A DNA stretch of 64,000 bases from Massilia sp. PDC64 (GTDB lineage: Bacteria; Pseudomonadota; Gammaproteobacteria; Burkholderiales; Burkholderiaceae_D), in assembly GCF_900101265.1 (NCBI RefSeq), contig NZ_FMZS01000002.1, forward strand, positions 1 to 64,000, given 5' to 3'. The position numbers and the translations under genes are program-made. A model generated the notes under the pieces. It saw only the letters and a list, made by a program, of their open reading frames with translations, was not told the DNA's origin and searched no databases. Shown in pieces: positions 53,816-63,060 of the stretch (position 1 is its first letter; each line of letters opens with the position of its first letter).

Positions 53816-54331
53816 TCACTGGAAGTAGGTGATCTTCACCGAGCCACCGGCTGGCACGACTATGTTGTAGCTCGCGCCTGGTGTGATCGGAATGTCGGAG
53901 AACGTGGTCGTCGGCGGCGTTACGTTTCCCGTGCTACCCGGAAGTGTTTTGCCGAACGCCGTGGCCGGAGCCCCTGTCGTTGGCGGGATCGACGTGTTCT
54001 CGTAGTGGTAGCAAACCTGGCTGGCAAAATAGGTTGGGTTCTCCTCGAACGAATAGTTCGTCGCGGCGTCGCAATAATCATTCGGCATTGGCCCTGTGCC
54101 CGAGCTGGTCCCGTTGTCGAGAACAAGATTTGGCCCACCATCGCGTCTGAAATAGGTTGTGGTGATATGTTTCAGCCAGCTCGAGGTTCCGTCCACCCCG
54201 CGCGCGCCATTCCCGCGGAGGTCAGTACGACTGGTTGTAAACGGCGCGGTCCATGAGGCGTTCGCATTGAATGTTTGCGTGACTTGCTGCCGGCGCCGGC
54301 CGCAGATCACGGCCTGCACGGCCGGGTTCAT
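53816..54331 (-). CDS. Phage tail-fibre-associated protein
   Basis: 171 residues. The N-terminal VTQTFNANASWTAPFTTSRTDLRGNGARG resembles the start of glycine-rich tail-fibre-tip domains. The end ITPGASYNIVVPAGGSVKITYFQ also fits a receptor-contact module. The ATG overlaps the stop of the upstream fibre gene by four bases, so the two may form one fibre. GGGAAGG precedes the start. Confidence 0.6.
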   Translation of the reverse strand: MNPAVQAVICGRRRQQVTQTFNANASWTAPFTTSRTDLRGNGARGVDGTSSWLKHITTTYFRRDGGPNLVLDNGTSSGTGPMPNDYCDAATNYSFEENPTYFASQVCYHYENTSIPPTTGAPATAFGKTLPGSTGNVTPPTTTFSDIPITPGASYNIVVPAGGSVKITYFQ

Positions 54332-55185
54332 GCTGCCTTCCCGTAGATCGTGCCGTCCCCGTACGAGAAGAGCGCGAAGAAGCCTTCGCCGCTGGCCGGG
54401 AACGTGATCCCCGACGCGCCGAAGTTCGTCGTCGTCGTGCCGTCGCTTTTCACCCACGTGATCCCCGTCGACGTCAGCGCGTAGGCGCCGAGGTTGTATC
54501 CGCGCACCAGCACCGAGGCGAACCGGCCGGCAGGGAACCCGGAAGCGGAGAGGCTGAAGGCGCCAGTGGCCGTGATGGTCTGGCCCTCGCCGTCGGCGTA
54601 ATTCACCACCTGGGGCGTGGTGCCGCTGTTTCCCTTGTCCTTGATCGGCGCCCCGCGGCCGTCGAGGCTGATCCACTGGCCCGCGGCGCCGTCCGTGCTG
54701 AACACCTTGCCGGCGTTCGCCGGGTTGTTCACGCCCGGCAGCGTGCCGCTGATCACCAGCTGGTCGACGTAGTTCTGGGTGACGTTGTCCAGCCGGAACG
54801 CGGTGCCGTCGTAGAAGGCGGAATAGAAGCGCCCCGCGGTCAGGTCGCCCGCGATCAGCGGCAAGCCGGCCACCGACAGGATGGGCTTCGCGCCCAGGGC
54901 TGAGATGTTCAGCGTCGACGCGCCGGTGTTGTTCGCGGTCGGAATGAAAACGGCGAGCATGCGCGCCACGTAGCCGGGCAGCGGGTCTGCCGGCGTCAGC
55001 GTGTAGGCGTTCGCAGCGCCGCCATCGACGCCAGTGGCGATGACCGCGCCGGCAAAGCCCGGGAAGCTGTTCTGCAACGCGATCTTGATGTTGCGCAGAT
55101 GGTCATCGCCCTGGCTCTTCGGCTCCGATCCTGTCGGGAAAGCCGGGTTCAGGTCACCGATGTAGGTGACGGATTCAACTGCCAT
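54328..55185 (-). CDS. Phage tail fibre protein
   Basis: 285 residues. The start ESVTYIGDLNPAFPTGSEPKSQGDDHLRNIK is a well-known N-terminal module of fibre proteins in podoviruses and siphoviruses, which attaches the fibre to the virion. The remainder is rich in short beta-strand repeats and glycines. It probably works with the downstream 171-residue protein in receptor binding. Confidence 0.72.
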   Translation of the reverse strand: MAVESVTYIGDLNPAFPTGSEPKSQGDDHLRNIKIALQNSFPGFAGAVIATGVDGGAANAYTLTPADPLPGYVARMLAVFIPTANNTGASTLNISALGAKPILSVAGLPLIAGDLTAGRFYSAFYDGTAFRLDNVTQNYVDQLVISGTLPGVNNPANAGKVFSTDGAAGQWISLDGRGAPIKDKGNSGTTPQVVNYADGEGQTITATGAFSLSASGFPAGRFASVLVRGYNLGAYALTSTGITWVKSDGTTTTNFGASGITFPASGEGFFALFSYGDGTIYGKAA

Positions 55186-55194
55186 GGTTTGTCC

Positions 55195-55836
55195 TTACGG
55201 AGTGTAGGAATCGGACCGCACGACCATCGGGCCGGCGGCCTTCCAGTCGGTCGAATTGAGGGCGGATGCCGCGGCGGCAAACTTGCCTTCCCACGTCGCC
55301 AACTTCTCGACGTTGCCGATGTAGATCAGCGCCTCGCACATCGTCGCGGCCAGGTAGATCTCAGCGTGCTGCTCGATGAGCCAGTTCGTGCCTGCGTTGT
55401 CGGCGAGCGCAGGAACGCCGGCCCGGTACGTGCACTTGATGCTGTACACGTCATCAGGTGTCGGCCCCAGTTCGATCGTATTTCCGACGATCTTGTAATT
55501 GCGCGGAGGCCCGCTTGACTGGCTCGCGTAGTCCCGATCAAACGTCGCGACATCCATGAAGTCGACCTTGCCGTAGGGCGGGAGCGACATCCCATGGATC
55601 GAATTCAAATCCCGGGGCAGGTCGACCGTCGGCTCGCCGGCCGTCGTCGTGAGCGTCGCCACCAGGTCCTGCTGACGAGACTCCAGCAGGCCGTTGATTC
55701 GCTTCTCGGCCAGCATGACGAAGTCCGGGATCACACTCGTCAGGTCGGTGCGGTGCAGCCATCCGGCGACGGACGCTTTCAGCCAGTCATAGTCGCGCGA
55801 CGAGTTCGTGCCAATAGTTTGGGCGATGATTGTCAT
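55195..55836 (-). CDS. Phage adaptor (head-tail connector) protein
   Basis: 213 residues. The pattern SRDYDWLKASVAGWLHRTDLTSVIPDFVMLAEKRIN, then helices and AEIYLAATMCEALIYIGNVEKLATWEGKF, fits the podoviral adaptor family that docks on the portal ring (P22 gp4-like in position). It starts close to the tailspike stop (55840), with three bases between. Confidence 0.68.
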   Translation of the reverse strand: MTIIAQTIGTNSSRDYDWLKASVAGWLHRTDLTSVIPDFVMLAEKRINGLLESRQQDLVATLTTTAGEPTVDLPRDLNSIHGMSLPPYGKVDFMDVATFDRDYASQSSGPPRNYKIVGNTIELGPTPDDVYSIKCTYRAGVPALADNAGTNWLIEQHAEIYLAATMCEALIYIGNVEKLATWEGKFAAAASALNSTDWKAAGPMVVRSDSYTP

Positions 55837-55839
55837 AGG

Positions 55840-57513
55840 TCACTTGATGAGAAAATCGATATCCCAAACGAACAGGTCCCCGGATGCCCATGCGCCCGGC
55901 GAGGCGCCGCCGACCGCGTTGGTGTTGCCTGCGGCGATGAATTGGATAACGTTCGAGTTCGCCACGATCAGGCAGGTGACGGGATACTGCTTCACACCGC
56001 CCGTGCTTTGCTGAATAAACCCGCTGCCTACATGATTCCTGGCGGCCGTATATGGCATTGTCATCGTCCACGTCGTGCTACCGGACACCGTCGTCGTGCT
56101 ACCGACATTCAGCGTGCCGTTTGCCTTGCAGCGCTCGCCGTCACGGCACCAGGCGCCGCCGAGCGTGCCATTGCCCAATGCCGGCACCGTGCCGCTGGAT
56201 GACCACGTGGGGGTGTACAACTGCCGTTTGATCTGGATCCGGTTTGTGCCGTTTGACAGATCGGTGATGGTCGGGGCAGCACCACTGTCCGCATTGCCCT
56301 GCCAGATGCAGTTGGCCAACGTGGACTTGAAGTTGATGGCGTTCACGCCAAGGGTGCATCCGACAACAACCGTGTCCGTTCCATCGACATCAAACGTGGG
56401 AGTAGAGGCCGAATACGGAATGCGACATCCAACCATTCGAACCTTGACTGCGGACGAGGTCAGTATCGGAGCACCTCCTTCGCACCCTTGTGCGTAGTGA
56501 TTGTTGCAGCCCCCCGAATGAAAAAGTGGGCCCGAAGTGTAGACGTTCACCATCTGGCGGTTGCCGTTCGTCTCAGAATCAGGCAACTTCACGGCCGCCG
56601 TAGTTCCGTCGTAAGCGCCGAGGTACGAGTTACTGATGACCGAACCATAGCCGGCAATCGCGACGGTGAATTCGACCGGATAACCCTTCATATTGACCAT
56701 TTCGACTTTGTCGATCCGGCGCCACGATACAAGATCGATCGCACCGGTCTGGAAAATGACGCCGCGCCCGGTGTAAGTACCTCCGTTGCCGTCCAGCTTG
56801 AGGTTGCGCAGTTCGCTCTTCTTTCCGAGATCGAACATGTCGCCGTTGAACATCTTGCGGATGACCGTTGCTCCGCCCTTGCCGACGAACGTGATAGGCG
56901 CGCTGTCGCTGGTCACGACGGTGGCCGTCAGGTCCACGGTACCGGGAGTGTTGAAGGTCACAACCCCGCCGGCAGGAAGCGCGGTCACGGCCCTTTGAAA
57001 GGCCAGCGTCCAATTGCTACCCATGGATGGCGAGTAGTAATCTTCAACACTTACCGTCTCGCGTAGCTTATCTTGCAGAGCCCTCGCGACTGCGCCGACA
57101 CCAGCCTGGACGTAGCCGATCAAGCTTGCCCCGAGTGACGTGGCTAACTGAGCAACGGTAGCGCTGATGCCACCGAACCACGTCCCTCCCACCCGTTCTG
57201 CGCCAGACGGCGCCGCTGCTTGTTGCTGCGTCAGCGGGGCGTCCTCATCTGGATCGTAGAGCTGCACGAAGCGCGGGTCGACGCGCACCTGGGCGCTGGC
57301 GAACGTCAGTTTGTAGTCGCCGTTCGCTGCGTAGAAGCCGAAATAGCCCGTCTCGTCGGTCACGAGAGGTTGCGTGATCGGCGTCACGCCGTTGTCGCTG
57401 TAGAGCGCGGCCGGGTTGCCGGTTGCCGTGTCGGTAACCGTAACCTCGACACCCAGGACTGGCGACAGGACGCCGCTGACCTTCGCGGAGATATTTTCTT
57501 GGTATGCCTGCAT
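55840..57513 (-). CDS. Tailspike protein with right-handed beta-helix
   Basis: 557 residues. An N-terminal module of about 95 residues (VSGVLSPVLGVEVTVTDTATGNPA, then TDETGYFGFYAANGDYKLTF) looks like a carboxypeptidase-regulatory-type beta-sandwich used for virion attachment. From about 150 to 430 the sequence has pectate-lyase-like beta-helix rhythm, opening with VEDYYSPSMGSNWTLAFQRAV. The C-terminal 120 residues form a separate beta domain. Such spikes bind or cut host surface polysaccharide; the active site is not identifiable by eye. Hairpin B lies upstream. Confidence 0.75.
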   Translation of the reverse strand: MQAYQENISAKVSGVLSPVLGVEVTVTDTATGNPAALYSDNGVTPITQPLVTDETGYFGFYAANGDYKLTFASAQVRVDPRFVQLYDPDEDAPLTQQQAAAPSGAERVGGTWFGGISATVAQLATSLGASLIGYVQAGVGAVARALQDKLRETVSVEDYYSPSMGSNWTLAFQRAVTALPAGGVVTFNTPGTVDLTATVVTSDSAPITFVGKGGATVIRKMFNGDMFDLGKKSELRNLKLDGNGGTYTGRGVIFQTGAIDLVSWRRIDKVEMVNMKGYPVEFTVAIAGYGSVISNSYLGAYDGTTAAVKLPDSETNGNRQMVNVYTSGPLFHSGGCNNHYAQGCEGGAPILTSSAVKVRMVGCRIPYSASTPTFDVDGTDTVVVGCTLGVNAINFKSTLANCIWQGNADSGAAPTITDLSNGTNRIQIKRQLYTPTWSSSGTVPALGNGTLGGAWCRDGERCKANGTLNVGSTTTVSGSTTWTMTMPYTAARNHVGSGFIQQSTGGVKQYPVTCLIVANSNVIQFIAAGNTNAVGGASPGAWASGDLFVWDIDFLIK

Positions 57514-57524
57514 GGTTTTCCCAG

Positions 57525-57536
57525 CGCCTCACGGCG
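57525..57536 (-). promoter_or_regulatory. GNRA hairpin B, upstream of the tailspike gene
   Basis: Minus-strand sequence CGCC-GTGA-GGCG, identical in stem and loop to hairpins A and C, ends 11 bases before the tailspike start. The flanks differ from A and C, so the match is limited to the hairpin itself. Confidence 0.6.
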
Positions 57537-57550
57537 TTAAGGTGGAAGTG

Positions 57551-57880
57551 TTAGATTCGCCCCGGCCAGATGCGAAACATCTTGTTGTCCGGATCGTTGC
57601 AGATCCGGCGGAAGTGTTCGGGGTTGGTCATCAGCTCGGCGTACGTGACGTTGTGATCGTTCATGTACTTTTCGAGGATCACGTCGGGGATGCAGGCCGC
57701 GTGCCGCATTTCACTTGATCCGTGGTGGCCCTCGTTGTGCAGCCGCTTCGCGTGCTCGGCGATGGCCGTGCAATCCTGCGTCTGCGCGATGAAGATCTTG
57801 CCGTCGTGCTCGGCAAAGCTGGTGGTGACGCCCCCCGGCGAAGTTCGGCGCGCGAGGCGCGCGGCGAGTACCGGGTTCAT
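57551..57880 (-). CDS. Conserved-looking phage protein of unknown function
   Basis: 109 residues. It has a basic N-terminus, a histidine-rich middle (EHAKRLHNEGHHGSSEMRHAA) and a charged helical end with IPDVILEKYMNDHN. The histidine cluster might bind metal. No family is recognised. It overlaps the upstream 98-residue gene by one base, so the two are coupled and follow the capsid gene. Confidence 0.6.
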   Translation of the reverse strand: MNPVLAARLARRTSPGGVTTSFAEHDGKIFIAQTQDCTAIAEHAKRLHNEGHHGSSEMRHAACIPDVILEKYMNDHNVTYAELMTNPEHFRRICNDPDNKMFRIWPGRI

Positions 57881-58176
57881 CAGCAGTCCTCCAACGGGAC
57901 GATATTGACGGTGCCGGCCGCCGTATCCTGGATGGCGGCGATGTGTGTCATGCCGCGTGGAACCGTCAGGGTCGCCGAGTCACCCGGCTGCACCATCAGG
58001 TCGGCCGCCACGGCAGTCACGGTCGACGTGCCCATTTTCACGTGCGCGGCCACTGTCGCGATCACGCGCACATAGCGCGGGATTTCGCCGCTGGATGCGG
58101 GCGGAATCGGCACTCGGGCCGACGCAGCGCCGGTGGCGATGTTCGCGCCTGTGTTGGTAATGGTCAAAGCATCCAT
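57880..58176 (-). CDS. Probable capsid decoration/head protein
   Basis: 98 residues, beta-rich: MDALTITNTGANIATGAASARVPIPP, then LMVQPGDSATLTVPRGMTHIAAI. Small beta-rich proteins just downstream of the major capsid gene often decorate or cement the head; that is inference from position. It lies after the terminator that follows the capsid gene. Its 3' end overlaps the next gene by one base. Confidence 0.6.
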   Translation of the reverse strand: MDALTITNTGANIATGAASARVPIPPASSGEIPRYVRVIATVAAHVKMGTSTVTAVAADLMVQPGDSATLTVPRGMTHIAAIQDTAAGTVNIVPLEDC

Positions 58177-58191
58177 GTTCACTCCTATCGT

Positions 58192-58222
58192 GGAAAGAAA
58201 AACCGGGGCCGAAGCCCCGGTT
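58192..58222 (-). terminator. Terminator after the major capsid gene
   Basis: On the minus strand a nine-base stem AACCGGGGC/GCCCCGGTT closes on a TTCG loop and is followed by TTTTTCTTTCC. It begins 17 bases after the capsid stop. It would lower expression of the tail genes relative to the capsid protein. Confidence 0.9.
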
Positions 58223-58238
58223 GCCCAGGCGAGAGCGA

Positions 58239-59168
58239 TTACAGGATGTCGACCACGGCGCCGTTGGCGGCCGGGTTGCGGGCTTCCAGCGTGTACTCGA
58301 CGATGATCTGCTTGCGGGTCGAGTCGCCGGTCTTCGCCAGGTCCTGCGTGAAGAACGGACGCAGGTAGGCGACCGCCCACATGTCCGGCTGCAGGATCGC
58401 GACGTCGCGCGTGCGCATGCGGCGGTTCGGCACGGCCTTCAGTTCGCCGAAGTCCGAGACGTAGACATCGGTGGCCGCCGTCACCTTCTTGTCTTCCGAC
58501 TTGTCGGTGCGCTGGTTGCTGTTGCCAGTGAACGTGGAGAACGTCTGCTTCGCCAACGGCGGCAGCATGATCACGCTCGGGTTGCCGCCAGCCGTGTAGA
58601 CCTTCTGCAGCACGTTTTTCATGCGCGCTTCGGTGAACGCAGCCTGCGTACCGTCGGTCTGGGCCACGTTGGTGCGGTAGTTCGGTGCGACGTAACCGGC
58701 GCCGGCGTCGACGTTGTCGCCGAACCAGCCGACCAGGCCGCGCGATTGACGGGGCGAGCCGGTGGCTGCAACACCGTTCTGGGTGAGGCCGACTTCCATG
58801 TCGTTGCGGAGCTCCAGGGACTTCAGCATCATCTGGTAGCCGATTTCCGACTTACGGCCGGCGGACGTGACGGCTTCCTGGGTGCCCGACACGCCGACAG
58901 TCTTCGTCGAGATCTGCGTGTAGTTGTTCAGGCGCTCGGTCGGGGTGACGGTCGCGTTCGCGGCGTCGTCGCCTTCGGCCTGGGCGTTGTTGCTCGGGGT
59001 AGCCAGGGCCTGGGTTTGCCACTCGTGTTTCGTACTGGTGGCCTTGCCCTTCGCGATCATCGACATGAACGGGGTGTCCGTCGGCGTGATCCGGTAGATC
59101 ATGTTCGTCAGGTCTTCGCGATTGCCGACGGCCGACGTGCTGGTGTAGGTATTGGTGGGTGCTGCCAT
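58239..59168 (-). CDS. Major capsid protein (DUF5309 type)
   Basis: 309 residues. The start PTNTYTSTSAVGNREDLTNMIYRITPTDTPFMSMI is the signature of the DUF5309 head-protein family. SGTQEAVTSAGRKSEIGYQMML, KSLELRNDMEVGL and a C-terminal PDMWAVAYLRPFFTQDL, TGDSTRKQIIVEYTLEARN also fit this family and an HK97-type fold. It sits between the scaffold gene and a strong terminator, as expected for the most abundant virion protein. Hairpin C and TAGGAG precede the ATG. Confidence 0.88.
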   Translation of the reverse strand: MAAPTNTYTSTSAVGNREDLTNMIYRITPTDTPFMSMIAKGKATSTKHEWQTQALATPSNNAQAEGDDAANATVTPTERLNNYTQISTKTVGVSGTQEAVTSAGRKSEIGYQMMLKSLELRNDMEVGLTQNGVAATGSPRQSRGLVGWFGDNVDAGAGYVAPNYRTNVAQTDGTQAAFTEARMKNVLQKVYTAGGNPSVIMLPPLAKQTFSTFTGNSNQRTDKSEDKKVTAATDVYVSDFGELKAVPNRRMRTRDVAILQPDMWAVAYLRPFFTQDLAKTGDSTRKQIIVEYTLEARNPAANGAVVDIL

Positions 59169-59182
59169 GTTGTTTCTCCTAT

Positions 59183-59194
59183 CGCCTCACGGCG
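59183..59194 (-). promoter_or_regulatory. GNRA hairpin C, upstream of the major capsid gene
   Basis: Minus-strand CGCC-GTGA-GGCG, followed by ATAGGAG, ends 14 bases before the capsid start. Together with its left flank it is identical to hairpin A over 19 bases (59183-59201). Confidence 0.65.
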
Positions 59195-59217
59195 TATGAG
59201 TGAATGGGGTGGTTGGG

Positions 59218-60255
59218 TCAGCCGAACATGTCGGCGAACGCTGCAGCAGCATCGTCGCGCGAACCGGTCTGCTCGAAGCGGCGCACCGACGTGGGGCGAC
59301 CGTCGTTGGCCGGCACCGGCGCGCTCGTGCGCGCGACTTTCGGCGGCGCGGCGGCCACCTTCGTCTGCGTGGCCTTCGCGCGCGCCATCAGCGCGTCGTA
59401 CTGCATTGCCTTGCGCGCGAGAATCACCGAGCGGTGATCGGTGAAGTCCGCTTCGCCGGGCTCATAGCCCTGCTGCACCAGGTATTCCTTGAGCTGCGAC
59501 ACCTCGGCTTTGGCCTTGGCCTCGTCCTTCCATTCCGGGACCTTGGCGAGGAGCTTCTCTCGCTGGTCCATGGCGTGGTGACGATCCGCCTCGGCCTTTT
59601 CTTGGGTGCGCTGCTCGTTGATCTGCTGCAGGGCCTGCTGGGCCTGCTGAAGCTGCGCTTGTCGCTGGTCGGCGGTGCGCTGAATCTGCATGTACGACAG
59701 CGGGTCGGACTGCAGCAGTTCGTCGGTGAGCTGCGCGCGGAGCGCGTTCACCTCGTAATTCGTTTGCTGGGAGAACGCGTCCAGCTTCGCGGCGTACTGG
59801 TCGCGCTGGGCGCGCGCTTCGGCCTGCTGGGCTTCGGCGGCGCGGCGCTGCTCGGCCACTTCGGCCGTCTTGCGGCTGTAATCGGCCTGGCGCATGCCGT
59901 TCTTCACGTGCTCGGCCATCTCGGCTTCGGTCAGTTCGACCGGCTTGCCGTCGACGTCGATGGTGAACTTCTTCGGCTGCGCGTCGGCGTTTGCGTCGGC
60001 GTCCGCCGGATCAGTCTGCTGCGTCTGGTCGCCCTGATCTGCGTTGGCCGCATCCTCGGCCGCCAGGCGCGCCGCGGCGTCTTCCGGCGATTCGGCACTG
60101 GCCTGTGCTGTCGCGTCGGACTGCTGTTGGTCGTCGGCGCCGACGCTGTTGTCGAAGAACGTGGCGAAGTCCTCGGCGGCCGGCGCGCCGCCGGCGCTGC
60201 CTTCGCTTTCGAGCGGGGCCATGACGCGCGGGCGCGTCCAATATTTCGGGTGCAT
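59218..60255 (-). CDS. Capsid scaffolding protein
   Basis: 345 residues. An acidic, low-complexity N-terminal third (rich in Asp, Ala, Gln) leads to FTIDVDGKPVELTEAEMAEHVKNGM and a long Gln/Ala/Arg-rich coiled-coil (about 125-230). A basic C-terminal tail follows. This composition and its place between portal and major capsid genes identify the scaffold. AAAGG lies seven bases before the ATG. An additional GNRA hairpin (60273-60284) is upstream. Confidence 0.8.
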   Translation of the reverse strand: MHPKYWTRPRVMAPLESEGSAGGAPAAEDFATFFDNSVGADDQQQSDATAQASAESPEDAAARLAAEDAANADQGDQTQQTDPADADANADAQPKKFTIDVDGKPVELTEAEMAEHVKNGMRQADYSRKTAEVAEQRRAAEAQQAEARAQRDQYAAKLDAFSQQTNYEVNALRAQLTDELLQSDPLSYMQIQRTADQRQAQLQQAQQALQQINEQRTQEKAEADRHHAMDQREKLLAKVPEWKDEAKAKAEVSQLKEYLVQQGYEPGEADFTDHRSVILARKAMQYDALMARAKATQTKVAAAPPKVARTSAPVPANDGRPTSVRRFEQTGSRDDAAAAFADMFG

Positions 60256-60272
60256 GTGATGCCTTTCTGGGT

Positions 60273-60284
60273 TCCGTCGCCGGA
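60273..60284 (-). promoter_or_regulatory. GNRA hairpin E, upstream of the scaffold gene
   Basis: Minus-strand TCCG-GCGA-CGGA: a four-pair stem with a different sequence from hairpins A-C, but the same shape and a GNRA loop. It ends 17 bases before the scaffold start. Confidence 0.5.
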
Positions 60285-60300
60285 TTGTCCAAAGGGTGGG

Positions 60301-60459
60301 TTAGAGTTCGATGCGTTCGCCGGTCGTCAGCTGATAGCCGGCCGGACCGGTCTCGACGTGCGCGTGCACGCCATTCGCGAGGTGGACGAGGGCTTCTTCG
60401 GGCGCAGGGTGGAATACCCTGGTCACGAGGCGGCCGTCGGCGCGCGCGGCGGCGGTCAC
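60301..60459 (-). CDS. Small phage protein between portal and scaffold genes
   Basis: 52 residues. The GTG start (60457-60459) overlaps the stop of the upstream 101-residue gene in GTGA, so the start is set by coupling. The sequence LVTRVFHPAPEEALVHLANGVHAHVETGPAGYQLT looks like a small beta fold. No family is recognised. A longer reading in the same frame would run through the upstream gene. Confidence 0.6.
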   Translation of the reverse strand: MTAAARADGRLVTRVFHPAPEEALVHLANGVHAHVETGPAGYQLTTGERIEL

Positions 60460-60761
60460 GGCCAACCAGTCGTGTTCAGGCCGGCCCGGCGATCCTCCGC
60501 CAGCATCTCCACCTGGCGCTCCAGCTCGATCCTCGCCAGCTTCCCGTCCGTCATCGCCGCTTCCAGCATTCCCTTGAGTTTGTGCAGCAGTTTTACCGTC
60601 TTCCAGAGACTTTCCCGTCCCTCGACGTCCCGCGCCGGTGCGTTTTTCCATGCTTCGATGTGCTCCTGTTCGATGGCGTCGAATGCCCGACCAAACGCCT
60701 CGTTTTCCAAGACCTGCCGGGCCAGGTCGCCTTCATGTGCTCGTTGCTCAAGCGTCGTCAT
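60456..60761 (-). CDS. Phage helical protein downstream of portal
   Basis: 101 residues, almost wholly helical and charged (LEQRAHEGDLARQVLENEAFGRAFDAIEQEHIEAW, then KLLHKLKGMLEAAMTDGKLARIELERQVEML). Genes of this kind commonly follow the portal gene in podoviruses; the function is unknown. It overlaps the end of the portal gene by 14 bases. Confidence 0.65.
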   Translation of the reverse strand: MTTLEQRAHEGDLARQVLENEAFGRAFDAIEQEHIEAWKNAPARDVEGRESLWKTVKLLHKLKGMLEAAMTDGKLARIELERQVEMLAEDRRAGLNTTGWP

Positions 60762-63048
60762 TCGTCACGTCCGTTTGGGTTTGCGCGGCCCGGTCGGCCG
60801 CCAATTGCGCCGCGTCGGTCTTCGCCTGGTTGTTCAGTTGCGCGATGTAGATCGCGGTGTCCGACGCGAGCTGTGCTTTCCAGCGTTCCAGCTCGATCCG
60901 AGCAGCTTCCTGCGCGTGGCGGTTCTGCTCCTGTAGCTCGGCCAGGCGGGCGTCGTACTCGACCTTCAGCGCGTGCTGCTGCGCCTCGGCCTCCTGGCGG
61001 TTGCGGTCGACAGCCATCTGCATCTGGGCCTTGATCTGCTCGATCTGGGCCGTGTGCTGGCGATCCGCCTCGCCCTGCTGGGCCTTGAACTGCAGCTCAG
61101 CCATGTGCGCCTGCTGGTCGGCCTGCGCTTTCACGACAGCTGGGTCCTGCGCCTGCGGCCGCGGCGGAACGTCCTTCGGGTCCGTGAAGAACTCGTTGCC
61201 GTTCTTGAAGCCGAGCGCGTTCGCCAGCTTCTGGTCGGCGGCGTAGAGGTTCGCCGGCGTGGCGTAGCCGAGCTGCAGCGCCTGCACCTGGCGTTGGCCC
61301 AGCAGCATGAGGTGCTGCACCAGCTGGTCCTTGTTGCCCGTGCCCAGGCCGACGTTGATGTTCAGCGTGAAGCCCGTGTGCCATTCGCGCGGGTCGACGT
61401 TCACCCACTGGCCGGACAGCTTCACCATCTCGGCCTTTTTCTGGTACCGCTGCACCAGCTTGAAGATCATCAGGCCCAGCTCAGTGAAGCCGGTTTCCGC
61501 CATGTAGCGGCTGATCGACTCCACGCGCGAGTCCGCGCGGTTCGTGATGATGTTGGCCTGCGTGGCGGTCTGCGACAGCTGCAGGCCGTTGCCGCCCTGG
61601 CTCTGGCGCGTCCAGCCGGTGGCCTCCTCGGCGTCGGCCTCGATCGCTTCCAACATCTGCATCGTGCCGGCTACGTCGCCGGTTGCCTGGTCGAGACGGC
61701 CGACGGCGCCTTGCTGCTTGATGCGGACGATGCCTCCCGGTCGCGAGTTCAGCAGGTCATCGAGGTTCACCTGGTTCTCGACGGCGAAGTAGCGGCCGTT
61801 GGCCTGCAGGTACTGGTTGTCCAGTGCGGCCCGCTTGAGCGACGTCTTGATCTTCTGGTGCTCGATCGCGAGGTCAGCCGGGCACATGCCGTAGAACACG
61901 TGGGGCAGGGGGATGGAGCCCAGCGCGACGAACGGCGGGCCGTCGCATTCCTCGTTGTCGAGGATGGCCGTGCCGCACTTCGTGACCTTGCGCCACTCCA
62001 GCAGGCCGTCACCGTCGAAGTCACACTGAAGGTACGATTCGACGACCCACACGGTGCGCTGCGCCGGGTCGATGCTGGTGTCGTTCGCGTCCTGCGTGTA
62101 CGCGTCGTAGTCGACGTAGTCCAGGCGCTCGATGCGCTCGGTGCTGAACTGCGCGCCAGCGTCATCGCTGGGCAGCGGATCCGGCAGGGTGTAGCCGTCA
62201 GCTTTCAGCTCGCCGATGGTCTTCTTGAAGCGATGCGCCGTGAACGGCGATTCGGGGATCGATTTCGCCCGCTTCGAGATCAGGAATTCCTCGGGCGGCA
62301 CGTTCTCGATGCGCACGCGGCCGCCGGTCTTCGTCCGCTTCACGCTGATGTCGTACAGCAGCGGCGCCGGCTGGGCCTTCGCCTGCTCGTACTGCGCCTG
62401 CGCGGCCTGGAACTGCTGCGCGGCCTGCGGGTTGGTCTGGGCCTGCTGCGCCATCGCGGCGAGCTGCTGTTCCATTTGGGCCAGCACGGCCTGCTGCTGC
62501 TTGGCCGCGTCCTCGTCTTCGTACGCCTTCTGATCGATAATCGACAGTTCGGCGTCGTCCAGCAGCATCGTGACCTGCTCGATGGTCTGCCCGACGTAAT
62601 CCTCGCGCGTCTCGACGTCGGACGGATCCCACCAGACCTTGACGATGCCGACCTTCTGGTTCAGCGCCTCGCGGATCCACGTCTGGGTGATCAGGTAACC
62701 CGGGTTGCGACGGCGAAAAATCAGGTTGACGTACTCGGAGATGAGCTTCGCCTTGGGCGCGTCCTCGGGCTTCGTCTCCTCGAATTCGAAGATATTGTCC
62801 GAGCCGTAGAACGTCTTGAGCAGCGGCCCCTCCATACCGAGGACCGTGTTGCGCACGGTGGTGTCGACGACCTTCGAACGACCTTCGATCGCCGGCGGCG
62901 CCAGTTCTTCCTTGGGCTCGGCCAGGAAGAAGTATTCCGCGCGCCGGCGCTGCTGCTCGAGCTTGCCCGAGCCGTAGCCGTACGACTGGCGCAGTTCGGT
63001 GTCGATCAGCACCTTCAGCTGTTCTTCGGTAAGAGGGGTCTTTGCCAT
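60748..63048 (-). CDS. Portal protein
   Basis: 766 residues, within the size range of podoviral portals. The start LIDTELRQSYGYGSGKLEQQRRRAEYFF, then IEGRSKVVDTTVRNTVLGMEGPLLKTFYGSDNIFEFE, is typical. NIITNRADSRVESISRYMAETGFTELG is a hallmark of the crown/stem region. A long Gln/Ala-rich coiled coil occupies the last 130 residues. It forms the dodecameric DNA gate of the head. Hairpin D lies upstream of the ATG, with no strong Shine-Dalgarno. Confidence 0.88.
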   Translation of the reverse strand: MAKTPLTEEQLKVLIDTELRQSYGYGSGKLEQQRRRAEYFFLAEPKEELAPPAIEGRSKVVDTTVRNTVLGMEGPLLKTFYGSDNIFEFEETKPEDAPKAKLISEYVNLIFRRRNPGYLITQTWIREALNQKVGIVKVWWDPSDVETREDYVGQTIEQVTMLLDDAELSIIDQKAYEDEDAAKQQQAVLAQMEQQLAAMAQQAQTNPQAAQQFQAAQAQYEQAKAQPAPLLYDISVKRTKTGGRVRIENVPPEEFLISKRAKSIPESPFTAHRFKKTIGELKADGYTLPDPLPSDDAGAQFSTERIERLDYVDYDAYTQDANDTSIDPAQRTVWVVESYLQCDFDGDGLLEWRKVTKCGTAILDNEECDGPPFVALGSIPLPHVFYGMCPADLAIEHQKIKTSLKRAALDNQYLQANGRYFAVENQVNLDDLLNSRPGGIVRIKQQGAVGRLDQATGDVAGTMQMLEAIEADAEEATGWTRQSQGGNGLQLSQTATQANIITNRADSRVESISRYMAETGFTELGLMIFKLVQRYQKKAEMVKLSGQWVNVDPREWHTGFTLNINVGLGTGNKDQLVQHLMLLGQRQVQALQLGYATPANLYAADQKLANALGFKNGNEFFTDPKDVPPRPQAQDPAVVKAQADQQAHMAELQFKAQQGEADRQHTAQIEQIKAQMQMAVDRNRQEAEAQQHALKVEYDARLAELQEQNRHAQEAARIELERWKAQLASDTAIYIAQLNNQAKTDAAQLAADRAAQTQTDVTNDDA

Positions 63049-63060
63049 GTTGGATGGGGG